Shown: piece by piece, positions 36,485 through 46,000 of the stretch
How positions within the stretch are numbered: position 1 is the stretch's first letter
Layout of the letters: each line of letters starts with the position of its first letter
Source: CALAZP01 sp964410725
GTDB taxonomy: Bacteria; Bacteroidota; Bacteroidia; Chitinophagales; Saprospiraceae
Length of the DNA stretch: 64,000 nucleotides
Direction of reading: 5' to 3'
Assembly (NCBI GenBank): GCA_964410725.1
Contig: CAYPID010000002.1
Location: forward strand, 62,001-126,000
Made by a program: the position numbers and the translations under genes
Notes under the pieces: generated by a model
What the model was told of the DNA's origin: nothing
What the model saw: the letters and a program-made list of their open reading frames with translations, nothing else
Databases searched by the model: none

Positions 36485-36502
36485 AGTTATAAGGTGTTTT
36501 AG

Positions 36503-36535
36503 CAAAATTAACCTATTTGGTTAATAGATGTCAAA
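36503..36535 (-). promoter_or_regulatory. Bacteroidota-type promoter for tatA, with overlapping inverted repeat
   Basis: On the minus strand TTTG (36535-36532) and TAATTTTG (36510-36503) are separated by 21 nt, a full -33/-7 match ending 18 nt before the tatA ATG. An inverted repeat ATTAACC-N5-GGTTAAT (36507-36525) overlaps the -7 box. It might be an operator or a weak terminator of the upstream oxygenase gene. Confidence 0.6.
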
Positions 36536-36536
36536 G

Positions 36537-37484
36537 TTATTTAGTTAAACCGATCTCTTTTAGCCTTTCCCACAAATAGGCACCTGCAGTTATGGGGGGA
36601 TAAGCAGGGGGATTATTTTCGTCTATGCACTGAGGTAAGCATGTCAAATCCATATTGCTCTTCGGATGTAGGAAGAATGGAATGGAAAGTCTAGCCATGT
36701 GCCATTCCGATCTGGGGGGATTCACCACACGGTGGGTAGTGGATTTCAAATAATTATTGGTGAGTCGCTGAAGCATATCTCCAACATTAATAACAATTTC
36801 ATCATTCTCGGGAACGATGGGCAACCATTTCTCATCAGCACCCAAAATTTCTAACCCTCCAGCAGAGGCCCCTACCAATAATGTGATAAGGTTAATATCT
36901 TCATGTTGTTCAGCTCGAATGGCCGAGGCCGGTTCTCTGGTTATAGGGGGGTAATGAATGGCCCTCAAAATACTGTTGCCCTCTATAATATGCGGCTCAA
37001 AATAATGTTCTTCTAATTCCAAGAAAATAGCAATAGACCGCAATAGTGCCCCCCCTGCCCTTTCAAAACTCTGGTACAACTCCATACCTGTTGAAGTAAA
37101 ATTCTCTACTTCAGCTACGTGAATATTCGCTGGGTATTCATCCGAATTATCCCCTTCAACCTCTTGCCCAATTTGAAAAAATTCCTTTAAATCAGCATAC
37201 TCAGATTGCTTGGCATGCTCCTTGCCGAAGGAAGTATAACCCCTTTGACCCGCTAAGGCTTCTATTTCATACTTTCGCTTCGTTTCCTCAGGCAATGCAA
37301 AAAAGGCCTTGGCAACAGTGTAAAATCTATCAATCAACTCCTTGGGAATCCCATGGTTGATTACTCCTACAAATCCTATTTCTTTAAATGCCGTTCCAAT
37401 AGCTGTGGCAAATTCCCGCTGACTAATTGAATCGCCTTGGGTAAACTTTTGTAAATCAACGAGAGGTATGGCTCTTTTGGTCAT
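36537..37484 (-). CDS. Isopenicillin N synthase-like 2OG-Fe(II) oxygenase
   Basis: About 315 aa from MTKRAIPLVDLQKF. It has the N-terminal non-haem dioxygenase domain and the double-stranded beta-helix core. The iron triad is visible as EQHEDINLITLL (His and Asp, residues about 194-196) and STTHRVVNPP (His near 252), followed by RLSIPFFLHP, where Arg binds 2-oxoglutarate. Substrate is unknown; family members act in small-molecule metabolism. ATG 37517 would add 11 residues. It is 11 nt behind gldB. Confidence 0.85.
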   Translation of the reverse strand: MTKRAIPLVDLQKFTQGDSISQREFATAIGTAFKEIGFVGVINHGIPKELIDRFYTVAKAFFALPEETKRKYEIEALAGQRGYTSFGKEHAKQSEYADLKEFFQIGQEVEGDNSDEYPANIHVAEVENFTSTGMELYQSFERAGGALLRSIAIFLELEEHYFEPHIIEGNSILRAIHYPPITREPASAIRAEQHEDINLITLLVGASAGGLEILGADEKWLPIVPENDEIVINVGDMLQRLTNNYLKSTTHRVVNPPRSEWHMARLSIPFFLHPKSNMDLTCLPQCIDENNPPAYPPITAGAYLWERLKEIGLTK

Positions 37485-37528
37485 CGATAATCTATTTACA
37501 GCCTGCAAGTTAATCAATTATCTACTAT

Positions 37529-38575
37529 TTATTGACGCCTTGGGCGATACCTCGATTCCGATAAAATTAATTGCGCATCATTTAACTCTAATAAATCTTC
37601 ACAAGACAACTCTGGATGTCTTTTCATGTATTGTTGGATAATTTTCCATCCTATAAAAGCACCCGTCCTACCAGGTGCTTCCTCCGGCATTCCCGGTGAA
37701 TTAGGGCTATATTCAACATACTTTCTGATTTTTCTCCATTCCGAATTATAAAGTAATTCTTCCTCCAAAAAAAACGACCAAATATTAAATTCATTCTGGT
37801 TCAACCATTCCCATTCTGAAAGATTGACCTCCATGATAACTGTATCGTTCTCTGCAGGTAAAAACTGATCCAATAGATATAACTTTTTTCCTTCTTGAAT
37901 CATTAACTCTAACAAGGTATGACTTGGACCATATCCTACTAAATCCTCAATTAGCGGCAATAGCGTTTTCGAAACCAAATAATCTTGATTAAAATTTTGG
38001 GTTAAATAATCTGAAAAAGAAGGATTATTAGGGTTCTTTTCCCGATAGGGATAATCCTTTCCTAAAAAAAAATCCAAGCCTACTGCAAGTTGGTTTTGGC
38101 CATAAATGAAGGCTGCCACATTATATTCAGATAAGTAGGTGGTAATCGAAGGAACCTTAGCCTCGGGAAAATAATACAGATAATATTGAAAAGCTCGCTG
38201 GAAAGATTGTTCAAACTCCGAAAAATCCTGGTAGTCCTCCTCGACTTTTTCTCGAAGCTGAATTAATTCAGGAAAAGTAATAAACCCCTCCAAATATTTT
38301 ATTTTATCTGATGTAGTCGAAAGCTGTCCCTCCATTCCAAGAACCTTATCAACAAACAACGGTAAAAAATCGGGGTATTCTTTGTACAAACCAGCCCAAT
38401 CTTCTTCTGTTAGTGGGGGTGTCATTGCAAATAAATCTTTTTCAAATCTGCGGACTTGAACAGTTACCTCAATCTGGGAAACATCAGGTAGTTCCTTTTT
38501 ACTTTCTTGTTCACAAGCCAACCACATTGGCATTAAAGCGTAAATAAAAAACTTGCTCTTAATAAATTTTCCCAT
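37529..38575 (-). CDS. gldB: Gliding motility lipoprotein GldB
   Basis: About 348 aa from MGKFIKSKFFIYALMPMWLACEQ, a lipoprotein signal with Cys in the WLAC lipobox. The body has GldB features: VQVRRFEKDLFAM near the N-terminus, YGQNQLAVGLDFFLGKDYPYR, SPNSPGMPEEAPGRTGAFIGWKIIQQYMKRHP and a C-terminal SRYRPRR. GldB is an envelope lipoprotein needed for gliding in Flavobacterium, with an unclear biochemical role. ATG 38644 upstream would mask the signal peptide, so it is rejected. Divergent from the barrel gene. Confidence 0.85.
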   Translation of the reverse strand: MGKFIKSKFFIYALMPMWLACEQESKKELPDVSQIEVTVQVRRFEKDLFAMTPPLTEEDWAGLYKEYPDFLPLFVDKVLGMEGQLSTTSDKIKYLEGFITFPELIQLREKVEEDYQDFSEFEQSFQRAFQYYLYYFPEAKVPSITTYLSEYNVAAFIYGQNQLAVGLDFFLGKDYPYREKNPNNPSFSDYLTQNFNQDYLVSKTLLPLIEDLVGYGPSHTLLELMIQEGKKLYLLDQFLPAENDTVIMEVNLSEWEWLNQNEFNIWSFFLEEELLYNSEWRKIRKYVEYSPNSPGMPEEAPGRTGAFIGWKIIQQYMKRHPELSCEDLLELNDAQLILSESRYRPRRQ

Positions 38576-38606
38576 TATTTCGTTCTTTATTCTAAAACCG
38601 CCATCC

Positions 38607-39356
38607 ATGAAAAAAATTGCAGTTATTGCGTTCTTTTTTCTCACTGCTTGGACCGTTCAGAGCCAGGCTCAAAACTATTTTAGAAATCTAAAGATGGGAA
38701 TTCATCTGAGCCCATCTTTTAATTGGATAGAAAGCCAAAACAACAAAATAAATAGTGTTAAATCAAAAGTTGGCCTACATACTGGCGTAATAGGTGAATG
38801 GTATTTTAAAGAACATTACGCCATCACCTCTGGAATTGGCTTTGCCTTTGGCACAGGAGGTACCCTTCAACATGAACTGGGTGGAAAATACTGGAGATTG
38901 AGCAATCTTGGTGATGCCTATAATGAAATGCCTCCTGAAGTCAAATTAAGATACCGAATACAATACCTTGAAATTCCTTTGGGATTAAAACTCAAAACAA
39001 CTCAAGTAGGATATCTTAGTTATTTTGTAGAACCCGGATTGGTCTTTAATTTCAGAACTCAGGCGAAAGGTAAAATTATCGGGGCCGGATTACCCAGCGC
39101 AACTGAAATTTTTTACATCAAAAAAGAAGTTAATGGAATTGCATTGGCCTATAGAATAGGAGCTGGAGGCAATTATCAAATTAATCAACAGATGTCTTTT
39201 CTATTTGGCCTCTATTTTCAAAAATCCTTTACTGATGTAACCAACAATACAGGAATCGTCTTTGATTCATCTAGAGGTTGGCCTGATCTAGAACCCTTAG
39301 AGAATGCTATCGATAGTCAAAACTCCTTGATTTTTCGATTGGGTATTCTCTTTTAA
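38607..39356 (+). CDS. Outer-membrane beta-barrel protein, PorT-like
   Basis: A 249-aa protein with signal peptide (MKKIAVIAFFFLTAWTVQSQAQ) and alternating-hydrophobic strands: MGIHLSPSFNWI, EHYAITSGIGFAFGTGG, IQYLEIPLGLKLKT, YFVEPGLVFNFR and a terminal FRLGILF (C-terminal aromatic). This is the OMP_b-brl/PorT-family architecture. PorT is a T9SS-associated barrel, but the family is broad, so a role in T9SS is only suggested by the divergent gldB. The more upstream ATG 38553 lies inside gldB and is rejected. Confidence 0.8.
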   Translation: MKKIAVIAFFFLTAWTVQSQAQNYFRNLKMGIHLSPSFNWIESQNNKINSVKSKVGLHTGVIGEWYFKEHYAITSGIGFAFGTGGTLQHELGGKYWRLSNLGDAYNEMPPEVKLRYRIQYLEIPLGLKLKTTQVGYLSYFVEPGLVFNFRTQAKGKIIGAGLPSATEIFYIKKEVNGIALAYRIGAGGNYQINQQMSFLFGLYFQKSFTDVTNNTGIVFDSSRGWPDLEPLENAIDSQNSLIFRLGILF

Positions 39357-39362
39357 ATCAAG

Positions 39363-39482
39363 CTATACGCCATTTTTGATGGGATAACTCGATAGTACAT
39401 TCAGAATCAAAACGATAATACAAAATGCCACTATTACTACTCTTGCATCGGGGGGGGTTAACTTGCGTTCCTTATCAATCAC
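39363..39482 (-). CDS. 39-aa single-pass membrane microprotein downstream of pyrD
   Basis: GTG at 39482 opens a 39-codon frame ending in TAG 39363-39365, 7 bp from the convergent barrel gene. The peptide has a charged, Pro-containing N-terminus (MIDKERKLTPPDARVV) and one hydrophobic helix (VIVAFCIIVLILNVL), ending SSYPIKNGV. It occupies most of the only large gap between genes here. A run of eight C (39450-39457, minus) encodes the Thr-Pro-Pro. Too short for ordinary gene callers. Function unknown. The frame is closed upstream by TGA at 39500, so it is not part of a longer gene in this assembly. Confidence 0.5.
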   Translation of the reverse strand: MIDKERKLTPPDARVVIVAFCIIVLILNVLSSYPIKNGV

Positions 39483-39576
39483 TTTCTTAAAATTGTGTTT
39501 TCAATCATTATTCTTTTTCCAGATAATGATGTCCTTTCAAAAAGGATGCCAACAGAATTTTATGAATATGAAAAAT

Positions 39577-40614
39577 TTAGCTATCTAAAATTCCTTTATT
39601 TATCTTTTTAACCAAGGAAGGTCCTTCATAAATCAATCCCGTATAAACTTGAATTAAGGAGGCCCCCGCATTAATTTTTTCAAGGGCATCTTCCGCAGAA
39701 AAAATTCCTCCTACCCCAATTATAAAAAGCTGCCCATTAGATTTTTGACTTAAATACCTTATAACTTCCGTTGCTCTTTTTTTGAGCGGTTTGCCACTCA
39801 AACCCCCATTGCCAATTTCATCAATAATCGCTGAATCAGTTGTTAAACCCTCTCTTGAAATGGTAGTATTGGTGGCAATTACCCCATCCAATTGAGCCTT
39901 TTGGACAATATGTAGGATATCGTCTAATTCTTCGAAATTCAAATCGGGAGCAATCTTTAATAAAATTGGTTTACCTCCCAATTCCTTGTTAATCTCTTGC
40001 AAATAAAGCAGTAATTGCTCTAAAGGCTCCCTTTCTTGTAACTGCCTTAATCCTGGTGTATTTGGGGAACTTACATTGACAGCAAAATAATCCACGTAAG
40101 GAAATAGTTGTCTAAAGGAATGACCATAATCCAATACAGCTTCCTCTTGTGAGGTATTTTTATTCTTTCCAATATTGCCTCCAACTATTAAATTTTTAGG
40201 CCTATTCTTCAGTCGAGTAATTAAAGGCTGAATACCCTCGTTATTAAATCCCATCCTATTAATCAAAGCCAAATCCTTCGGTAATCTAAATAATCTAGGC
40301 TTTGCATTTCCAGGTTGCGGTAATGGGGTGATGGTCCCTATTTCTATAAAACCAAAGCCCAAAGCACTCATCGTATCTAAATACTTTCCATCTTTATCAA
40401 AACCCGCCGCTAATCCTACCGGATTAGAAAAGGACAACCCCAAAAAAAATCTTTTTAATTCTGGATGTTCTACACGGAAGTATCCCTGAATAAGAGAACT
40501 AAGTAGGGGTATCTTCAATAATACCTTAAAAATAGTTACCGTTATATGGTGCGCAAGCTCCGGAGGAAATAGAAAAAATAAGGGCTTGATTATTACTTTA
40601 TACATATTATCCAT
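39577..40614 (-). CDS. pyrD: Quinone-dependent dihydroorotate dehydrogenase (class 2)
   Basis: A 345-aa FMN enzyme with the N-terminal membrane-association helix typical of class 2. Motifs: GLAAGFDKDGK, GTITPLPQPGNAKPRLFRL, INRMGFNNEG, FAVNVSSPNTPGLRQLQ (catalytic Ser), LLKIAPDL, ATNTT and IGVGGIFSAEDA. It oxidises dihydroorotate to orotate, passing electrons to quinone. A terminator separates it from the upstream two-component pair. Confidence 0.95.
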   Translation of the reverse strand: MDNMYKVIIKPLFFLFPPELAHHITVTIFKVLLKIPLLSSLIQGYFRVEHPELKRFFLGLSFSNPVGLAAGFDKDGKYLDTMSALGFGFIEIGTITPLPQPGNAKPRLFRLPKDLALINRMGFNNEGIQPLITRLKNRPKNLIVGGNIGKNKNTSQEEAVLDYGHSFRQLFPYVDYFAVNVSSPNTPGLRQLQEREPLEQLLLYLQEINKELGGKPILLKIAPDLNFEELDDILHIVQKAQLDGVIATNTTISREGLTTDSAIIDEIGNGGLSGKPLKKRATEVIRYLSQKSNGQLFIIGVGGIFSAEDALEKINAGASLIQVYTGLIYEGPSLVKKINKGILDS

Positions 40615-40623
40615 TTCGTTGAA

Positions 40624-40662
40624 TAAAAAAAGGTCGGGTGCAAGAGCTTGCTACCCAACCTT
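40624..40662 (-). terminator. Rho-independent terminator after rprY
   Basis: On the minus strand AAGGTTGGGTAGCAAG pairs with CTTGCACCCGACCTT with a one-base bulge and one G-T-type mismatch, followed by a run of seven Ts. It lies 43 nt after the response-regulator stop and just before pyrD. Confidence 0.85.
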
Positions 40663-40705
40663 AATCATAATCCCAAAAACTATTCTTAGTAATTAAACTT
40701 CTAAA

Positions 40706-41422
40706 TTATTCATGAACCAACAACTGAAATCCGTTTCCATGAATGTTGACAATCTCAATTCGAGGGTCTTGTTTTAGATATTTCCTCAGCTTAGTGATAA
40801 AAACATCCATACTCCTCGCTGTAAAGTAATTATCCTCCCCCCAGATTTCAGTTAAGGCGTCCGATCTTTCTAACACATTATTAATGTGCAAAGCGAACAT
40901 TTTCAATAACGCAGCTTCTTTCGGAGAAAGTTTTATTCTTTCTTCTTTTCCTCCCTCTTCGACAAATGTAAGTATTCTGAGTGGAAAATTAAAATGATAT
41001 TTACCTATTTCAAACTCCTTTTTATCCTCTGAAATTCGCTGGTCTTGCTTGCTTCTTTTTAGAATAGCCTGAATTCTCAACAATAATTCCTCTGAATTAA
41101 AAGGCTTGGTCATATAATCATCCGCACCAATTTTAAAACCCTCGACAATATCTTCTTTCATGGTTTTAGCCGTCAAATATATGATGGGGATTTCCTGATT
41201 TAGTGCTCTAACCTGACGGCCTAGCGTAAATCCATCCATCTTTGGCATCATTACATCAAAAATTGCTAAATCAAATTGCCCCCTTTTAAAAAACTCTAAA
41301 CCTATTTCTCCATTTTCAGCCAATTCCACCACGTAATCATGCATTTCCAAGTAGGATTTAAGGACATCTCCAAAATTCTTATCGTCTTCAACCAATAGCA
41401 GTTTAATTCCCTTTTTTGTCAT
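40706..41422 (-). CDS. rprY: RprY-type OmpR-family response regulator
   Basis: A 238-aa regulator. Receiver domain: VEDDKNFGDVLKSYLEMHDY, phospho-accepting Asp56 in DLAIFDVMMPKMDGFTLG, IIYLTAKTMKEDIVEGFKIGADDYMTKPFNSEELL. A winged-helix domain follows (SPKEAALLKMFA, SMDVFITKLRKYL). The motif set matches RprY of Bacteroidota. It follows its kinase by 10 bp and ends at a terminator. Confidence 0.88.
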   Translation of the reverse strand: MTKKGIKLLLVEDDKNFGDVLKSYLEMHDYVVELAENGEIGLEFFKRGQFDLAIFDVMMPKMDGFTLGRQVRALNQEIPIIYLTAKTMKEDIVEGFKIGADDYMTKPFNSEELLLRIQAILKRSKQDQRISEDKKEFEIGKYHFNFPLRILTFVEEGGKEERIKLSPKEAALLKMFALHINNVLERSDALTEIWGEDNYFTARSMDVFITKLRKYLKQDPRIEIVNIHGNGFQLLVHE

Positions 41423-41432
41423 AAACTAATTT

Positions 41433-42947
41433 TTACTTATTCTTATAGGGAAGAAAAACGGTAAATGTACTCCCCTTACCGAGTTCACTTTTAACTTCAA
41501 TTTTTCCTCCGTGTGCGTCTACAATGGCTTTTACATAACTCAATCCCATTCCAAATCCTTTTACATCGTGTAAATTGCCTGTATGTACTCTGTAAAACTT
41601 ATCAAAAATATATTTTCTGTCCTCTCTGTTGATTCCTATCCCATTATCTGTAAAGGTCACTTCAATACCATTAGGAACCGAATGCGTGGCCACCATGATA
41701 TTGGGCTCTGAAGGGGAATATTTATTGGCATTATCCAAAAGATTATGAATAACATTACCAATATGTATAGAATCAGCTACCAAAATGGAATTTTGGGCCC
41801 CCAAGTCATAAGATACCTTTCCGTTTTTCTTTTCAACTTGAAGGGAGAAATTTTCCACCGCAGCTTTGATAATCTCGTGAAGATCAATTTCATTTAAGTT
41901 TAACGAAATAGTATTCCTATCCATTTGCGCCATTTGCAACACCTTTTCCACCTGATTATTCATTCGCTTATTCTCTTGTTTGATGATATTCGCAAACCTG
42001 GATACCTTTTCGGGATTTCCACTGATTGAGGGGTTGATAATGCTATCGGAAGCCAAAGAAATAGTTGCTATAGGGGTCTTAAACTCGTGGGTCATATTAT
42101 TGATGAAATCGTTCTTCATTTCCGATAATTTCTTCTGTCTGAATATCACTTGAATGGTATAGGCAAAACAAAAAAGAATAATCCCCGTAAATGCAATGGA
42201 GCCCAGAAAGTTTAACCATAGAGAACTCCATACATAACTGGTACGAAGTGGAAAATACACCATGAGTAACCCTGGAGAAATAGCATCTCCTGGAAACAAG
42301 TTAACGCGATATCTGGAGGCGAATAACTGACGAGTATTGGGTTTTTCATCGGCTGGCCAAGAGGTGGTACGTACTGCTACCTCATCATTGGTCACCACAA
42401 AATTATTATTGGCCCTCGAAAAAATACCATAATTAAATGCAATATCAATACCTCTATTGCTCAATTCTTTAGCGATAGTGCTTTGTATGGTGTTAAAATT
42501 TACCCGCTCCTCAACTGGTAATTGATTTTTATTGTCTTGTTGAAAATAATTGAAGAACCTTTCAATGGGATCGTTTGCTTTAGCTGAGCACGCAGGGCAA
42601 TCACAAGGCGTATTAATATTTTTCATGAACTGCTGGACCAATTGGCTTTCTTTAATCAGTTCATTAATTTGCGGTTGATCCGAGAATACGAAACCTTTGT
42701 GCTTACCGATTACTTCTCTTTTAAAGTAATTAGTCGCATAGCCATTTACCGAGGCATACAGTTGTCGATTCATTTCCTCGTACTCCATTCTTCCAACCAC
42801 AGCTGCCAACGCATTGAATACGTTTTTATCGAATCGATCCTCGTTTTCTTTAATGGCTGTTTGGATCAGATCCATTTGTAACCACACCAACCCAATGACT
42901 GCAGCAGTCATCAACCCGACAATACCCCAAATTACTCTTCTGTCCAT
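41433..42947 (-). CDS. rprX: RprX-type sensor histidine kinase
   Basis: A 504-aa inner-membrane kinase. First helix is at residues about 5-25 and the second near 235-258, flanking a ~210-residue periplasmic sensor. HisKA has FINNMTHEFKTPIATI (His near 285). HATPase has NVIHNLLDNANKYS, FTDNGIGI, GFGMGLSYVKAIVDAHGG and STFTVFLPY. The sensor contains an unusual cysteine group, PCDCPACSAK (residues about 110-120), that might bind metal or sense redox state. It lies 73 nt behind sprA. Confidence 0.88.
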   Translation of the reverse strand: MDRRVIWGIVGLMTAAVIGLVWLQMDLIQTAIKENEDRFDKNVFNALAAVVGRMEYEEMNRQLYASVNGYATNYFKREVIGKHKGFVFSDQPQINELIKESQLVQQFMKNINTPCDCPACSAKANDPIERFFNYFQQDNKNQLPVEERVNFNTIQSTIAKELSNRGIDIAFNYGIFSRANNNFVVTNDEVAVRTTSWPADEKPNTRQLFASRYRVNLFPGDAISPGLLMVYFPLRTSYVWSSLWLNFLGSIAFTGIILFCFAYTIQVIFRQKKLSEMKNDFINNMTHEFKTPIATISLASDSIINPSISGNPEKVSRFANIIKQENKRMNNQVEKVLQMAQMDRNTISLNLNEIDLHEIIKAAVENFSLQVEKKNGKVSYDLGAQNSILVADSIHIGNVIHNLLDNANKYSPSEPNIMVATHSVPNGIEVTFTDNGIGINREDRKYIFDKFYRVHTGNLHDVKGFGMGLSYVKAIVDAHGGKIEVKSELGKGSTFTVFLPYKNK

Positions 42948-43021
42948 TCTAAATTGTTTACCTTTTTAGTAAGGTAATGAGAATGATAAAAGATTTAACG
43001 TTAGGAAAACTTTAACAACTC

Positions 43022-46000
43022 CTAATTTAAGGCGAATCTCACTATTATCCCACCCGCGGTCTCCGTTCTTGGAAACCCAGCTGATGTTTTAGGAACATTT
43101 CGGTTGTAATCAAAAAATAATCTTAATGATAATCTTTGGTTCATTTTATATTCCACGGAAGGGGAAAGGCTCAATGAGTAATTTCCTCTCGTCGGCTCTA
43201 TAATTCCCTGGTCTAATAAATGATTAAAAGTAACATCATCTCTCATCCTTAAATTGAAATTAATATCCAAATCCTTACCCTGTAATTGCCCAGCCCTTGC
43301 AGGTGTATTCCCTGAGTCATTGCCAAACATTCCGCCTCCAAATGCGCCTCCGCCCCCACCTTTTCCAGTTAAAAAAGGAATATCTACATCACGCATTAGG
43401 TAACCAAAACTAATTACGAACTCCTTAGTCTGGGTCTCACTTAATTGATTGCTGATGAAACTCATCGCCAAATTTCTATCCTTGTTGTAATCCAAACTTA
43501 AGGACATTCCGCTTCTAGTCGTCGCACTTATACTAACCAAAGGACTAAAGGATTCTTGAATTCCAACTTGGGGCATCTCCAACCTTGGATAAAAATTACC
43601 GTTCAGTTCATTAACTCCCCCATCATTTCTAGTTCTCAAATAATCTAAACCCGTTCCAAAACTATTCACTGTGAGGGTGGATTTGTAGGCGTGGTCAATT
43701 GTAAAATTCTGAAAAATATCCCTAAAGAAAGGCAATTTACTAAGACCATTGTAACTCAATCGCCAATTGACCTTCGGTAAAATATCGAAAATATTGAGTC
43801 CAACCACCTGAGGATCTGTACCTTCATAAGCAGACAAAAATGCCGGAATGAGCACATCCTGTTGGGTTCTGCCATATCCTTCTGTATACCCCAATTCTGA
43901 AAGCACAGGGTCTGAATGGTTTCCTGTTCCTAATCTCCTTGAAATGACAACCCTATTATTTTCAAAGGTTCTAAATAGATTGATAATTTCCGACCTGCTG
44001 TCCTGGAATAAGGTATTTAATGCGGAGTAGGAAACAGTCAAAGAACCCACATCCTTAGGAATATTATGCGTGAACTCCGCAAATTGGTCCAATAGGGTAT
44101 CCTTAAAATATTCCGTATGTGTTTCGGTAAATCTTCTAGTTGCCTCCAAATCAATTCTAAAATCATTAAAAGGCTCTAAAGTCATTCTCATATCCAGATT
44201 CTCCTGGTAATCTTGAACGACCTCCATATTGAGAAAGACACTCTTACTGATCCATCCTTTGCTTGCAGCAACCCCTAACCAGTCCCTTGATGTCCCATAT
44301 TCCGATTCCGTTAATTCACGAATCCTTGGTTGTAAACCAGCCACAAAATCCCATCCTGGTGCATCAAAACCTGTACTTAATCCCATTAGTTTGGCCTCCG
44401 GCATAAAACCAGGAATGGAAGTTGAATAACTCTGTCTGTAGGTTACCCTCGCATTCCTTATCAACATCAAAGGTCGAATTAATGCCCTTTCTATACCCGA
44501 AGGCATCCCCTCATTACTTGAAGATGAAGGCCTTGCACCATTCCTAGAATCATCAGAGGAAGGCATTCTGGAACTATTGCCGCCTCCTGAATTCCTGCCA
44601 CCCCGATTGATGCTTCTGAGATATGGAATTTTATTGTACAGCGACTCAAAATTTAAATCAGCACTTAATTGTCGATCCTGGCTGTTTCTAATAAAATTAC
44701 CTAAACTATCTACATTCAATGCAGCGGCCGTCCAACCGTAACTGGCTTGATATTGTCCCCTGACATTAACCCAATCCATATAAGGCAAATAACGCACTGG
44801 AAGGGTGTAACTTAAGGATACCGAATGATTATAATTTTTCGATCGGCCAAGATTTCGAATATTATTCATAATACTATCCCGACGATATTGCTTAATATCT
44901 GCGATAGTCGGATCCTCTGCCATTTCTAATTCGTCTGGTTCGTCAATTACAGAGGCATTAGTCGCACTATATGAAAACTTTATAGACTTTGTGAAATCCC
45001 ATTGTAAGTTATAATCTCTATTCCAAGTAAATTTCTTATTGTAAAAAGTGCTGTATCGCTCATCTAAACCCGTAAAACGATACTTAGTGGTATTAAACCT
45101 CCGGTCTAATAAAGTGGAAAAGGTAAATGAATTGGGCAGGGGATTTAAATTGAAATTTTTGAGCAACCCTAAAAACTCATCACTCTTTATCAAGTTTTTG
45201 AAAGGTTCCAAATATTTGACCGATCGACTATATCGATAATCAAGCCCTCCATTATAACGCTTTCTCTGGTCCAATTCTATAATTGGGTCCGAAACATTAC
45301 TTTCTGTGTAACCATAAGTCACACTGATATTGGATGGATCCCACGGTGTACTATTCTCGCGCTGACCATTCCCACCACCGCCTTCTTTTCTAACGTTAGT
45401 GAAATTATAACTCTTCAACGTAACCAGTTCCACTGCCTGATTTCTTATAGAATCTCTCAGAGGCACCTCCGCATCGCGAATCTTTTCCTTCAGAACGATG
45501 TCCAAATCATAGGGGTCAAATTCTGGAGTGCTCACATTTTTGCTGATAGAACCATAAAACGGTATCCTAAAGCCCCAATCAGAAGGTAACAACCTCCCTA
45601 ACTCTAAGGTGGTTGCAAAATCATATCCAAAAATATCCTCTCTTGACCTTTGTTGCACCTTTTGATCTATTGCTCCAAAACCAATACTTGAGTAATTTCC
45701 AGCCAAGGTAACATTTCCCAAATCAGCCAATTGCACATCCATCCGGGCTAAGGCAGCCACCCCACCTCTTTCATTTAAGCCCGTTAATCTAAATTCGTTG
45801 AGCCACACCTCAGTGCTTAAAGGCAGGGTTTCCCCTCCCCTTCGATTTCTTACTCCAATCATCGCAATTTTGACGTAACCCAAATTAGGATTACCCTTCA
45901 CCTTTATTTGATGGGCTAAGTTAGGATTGTCATTTTCAACCGTTTCCACATATTCTTCAGTAGGAGAAAAATCAATCTGATTTCGCCTCTGCTTAACAGC

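Noticed and set aside
39357..39576. tRNA or other structured RNA in the pyrD-barrel gap
   Set aside because: No cloverleaf or T-loop sequence; the space is better explained by the 39-aa ORF.
42948..43021. TTACCTT...AAGGTAA hairpin between sprA and rprX as a terminator
   Set aside because: Only seven mostly A/T pairs and no T-run on the relevant strand.
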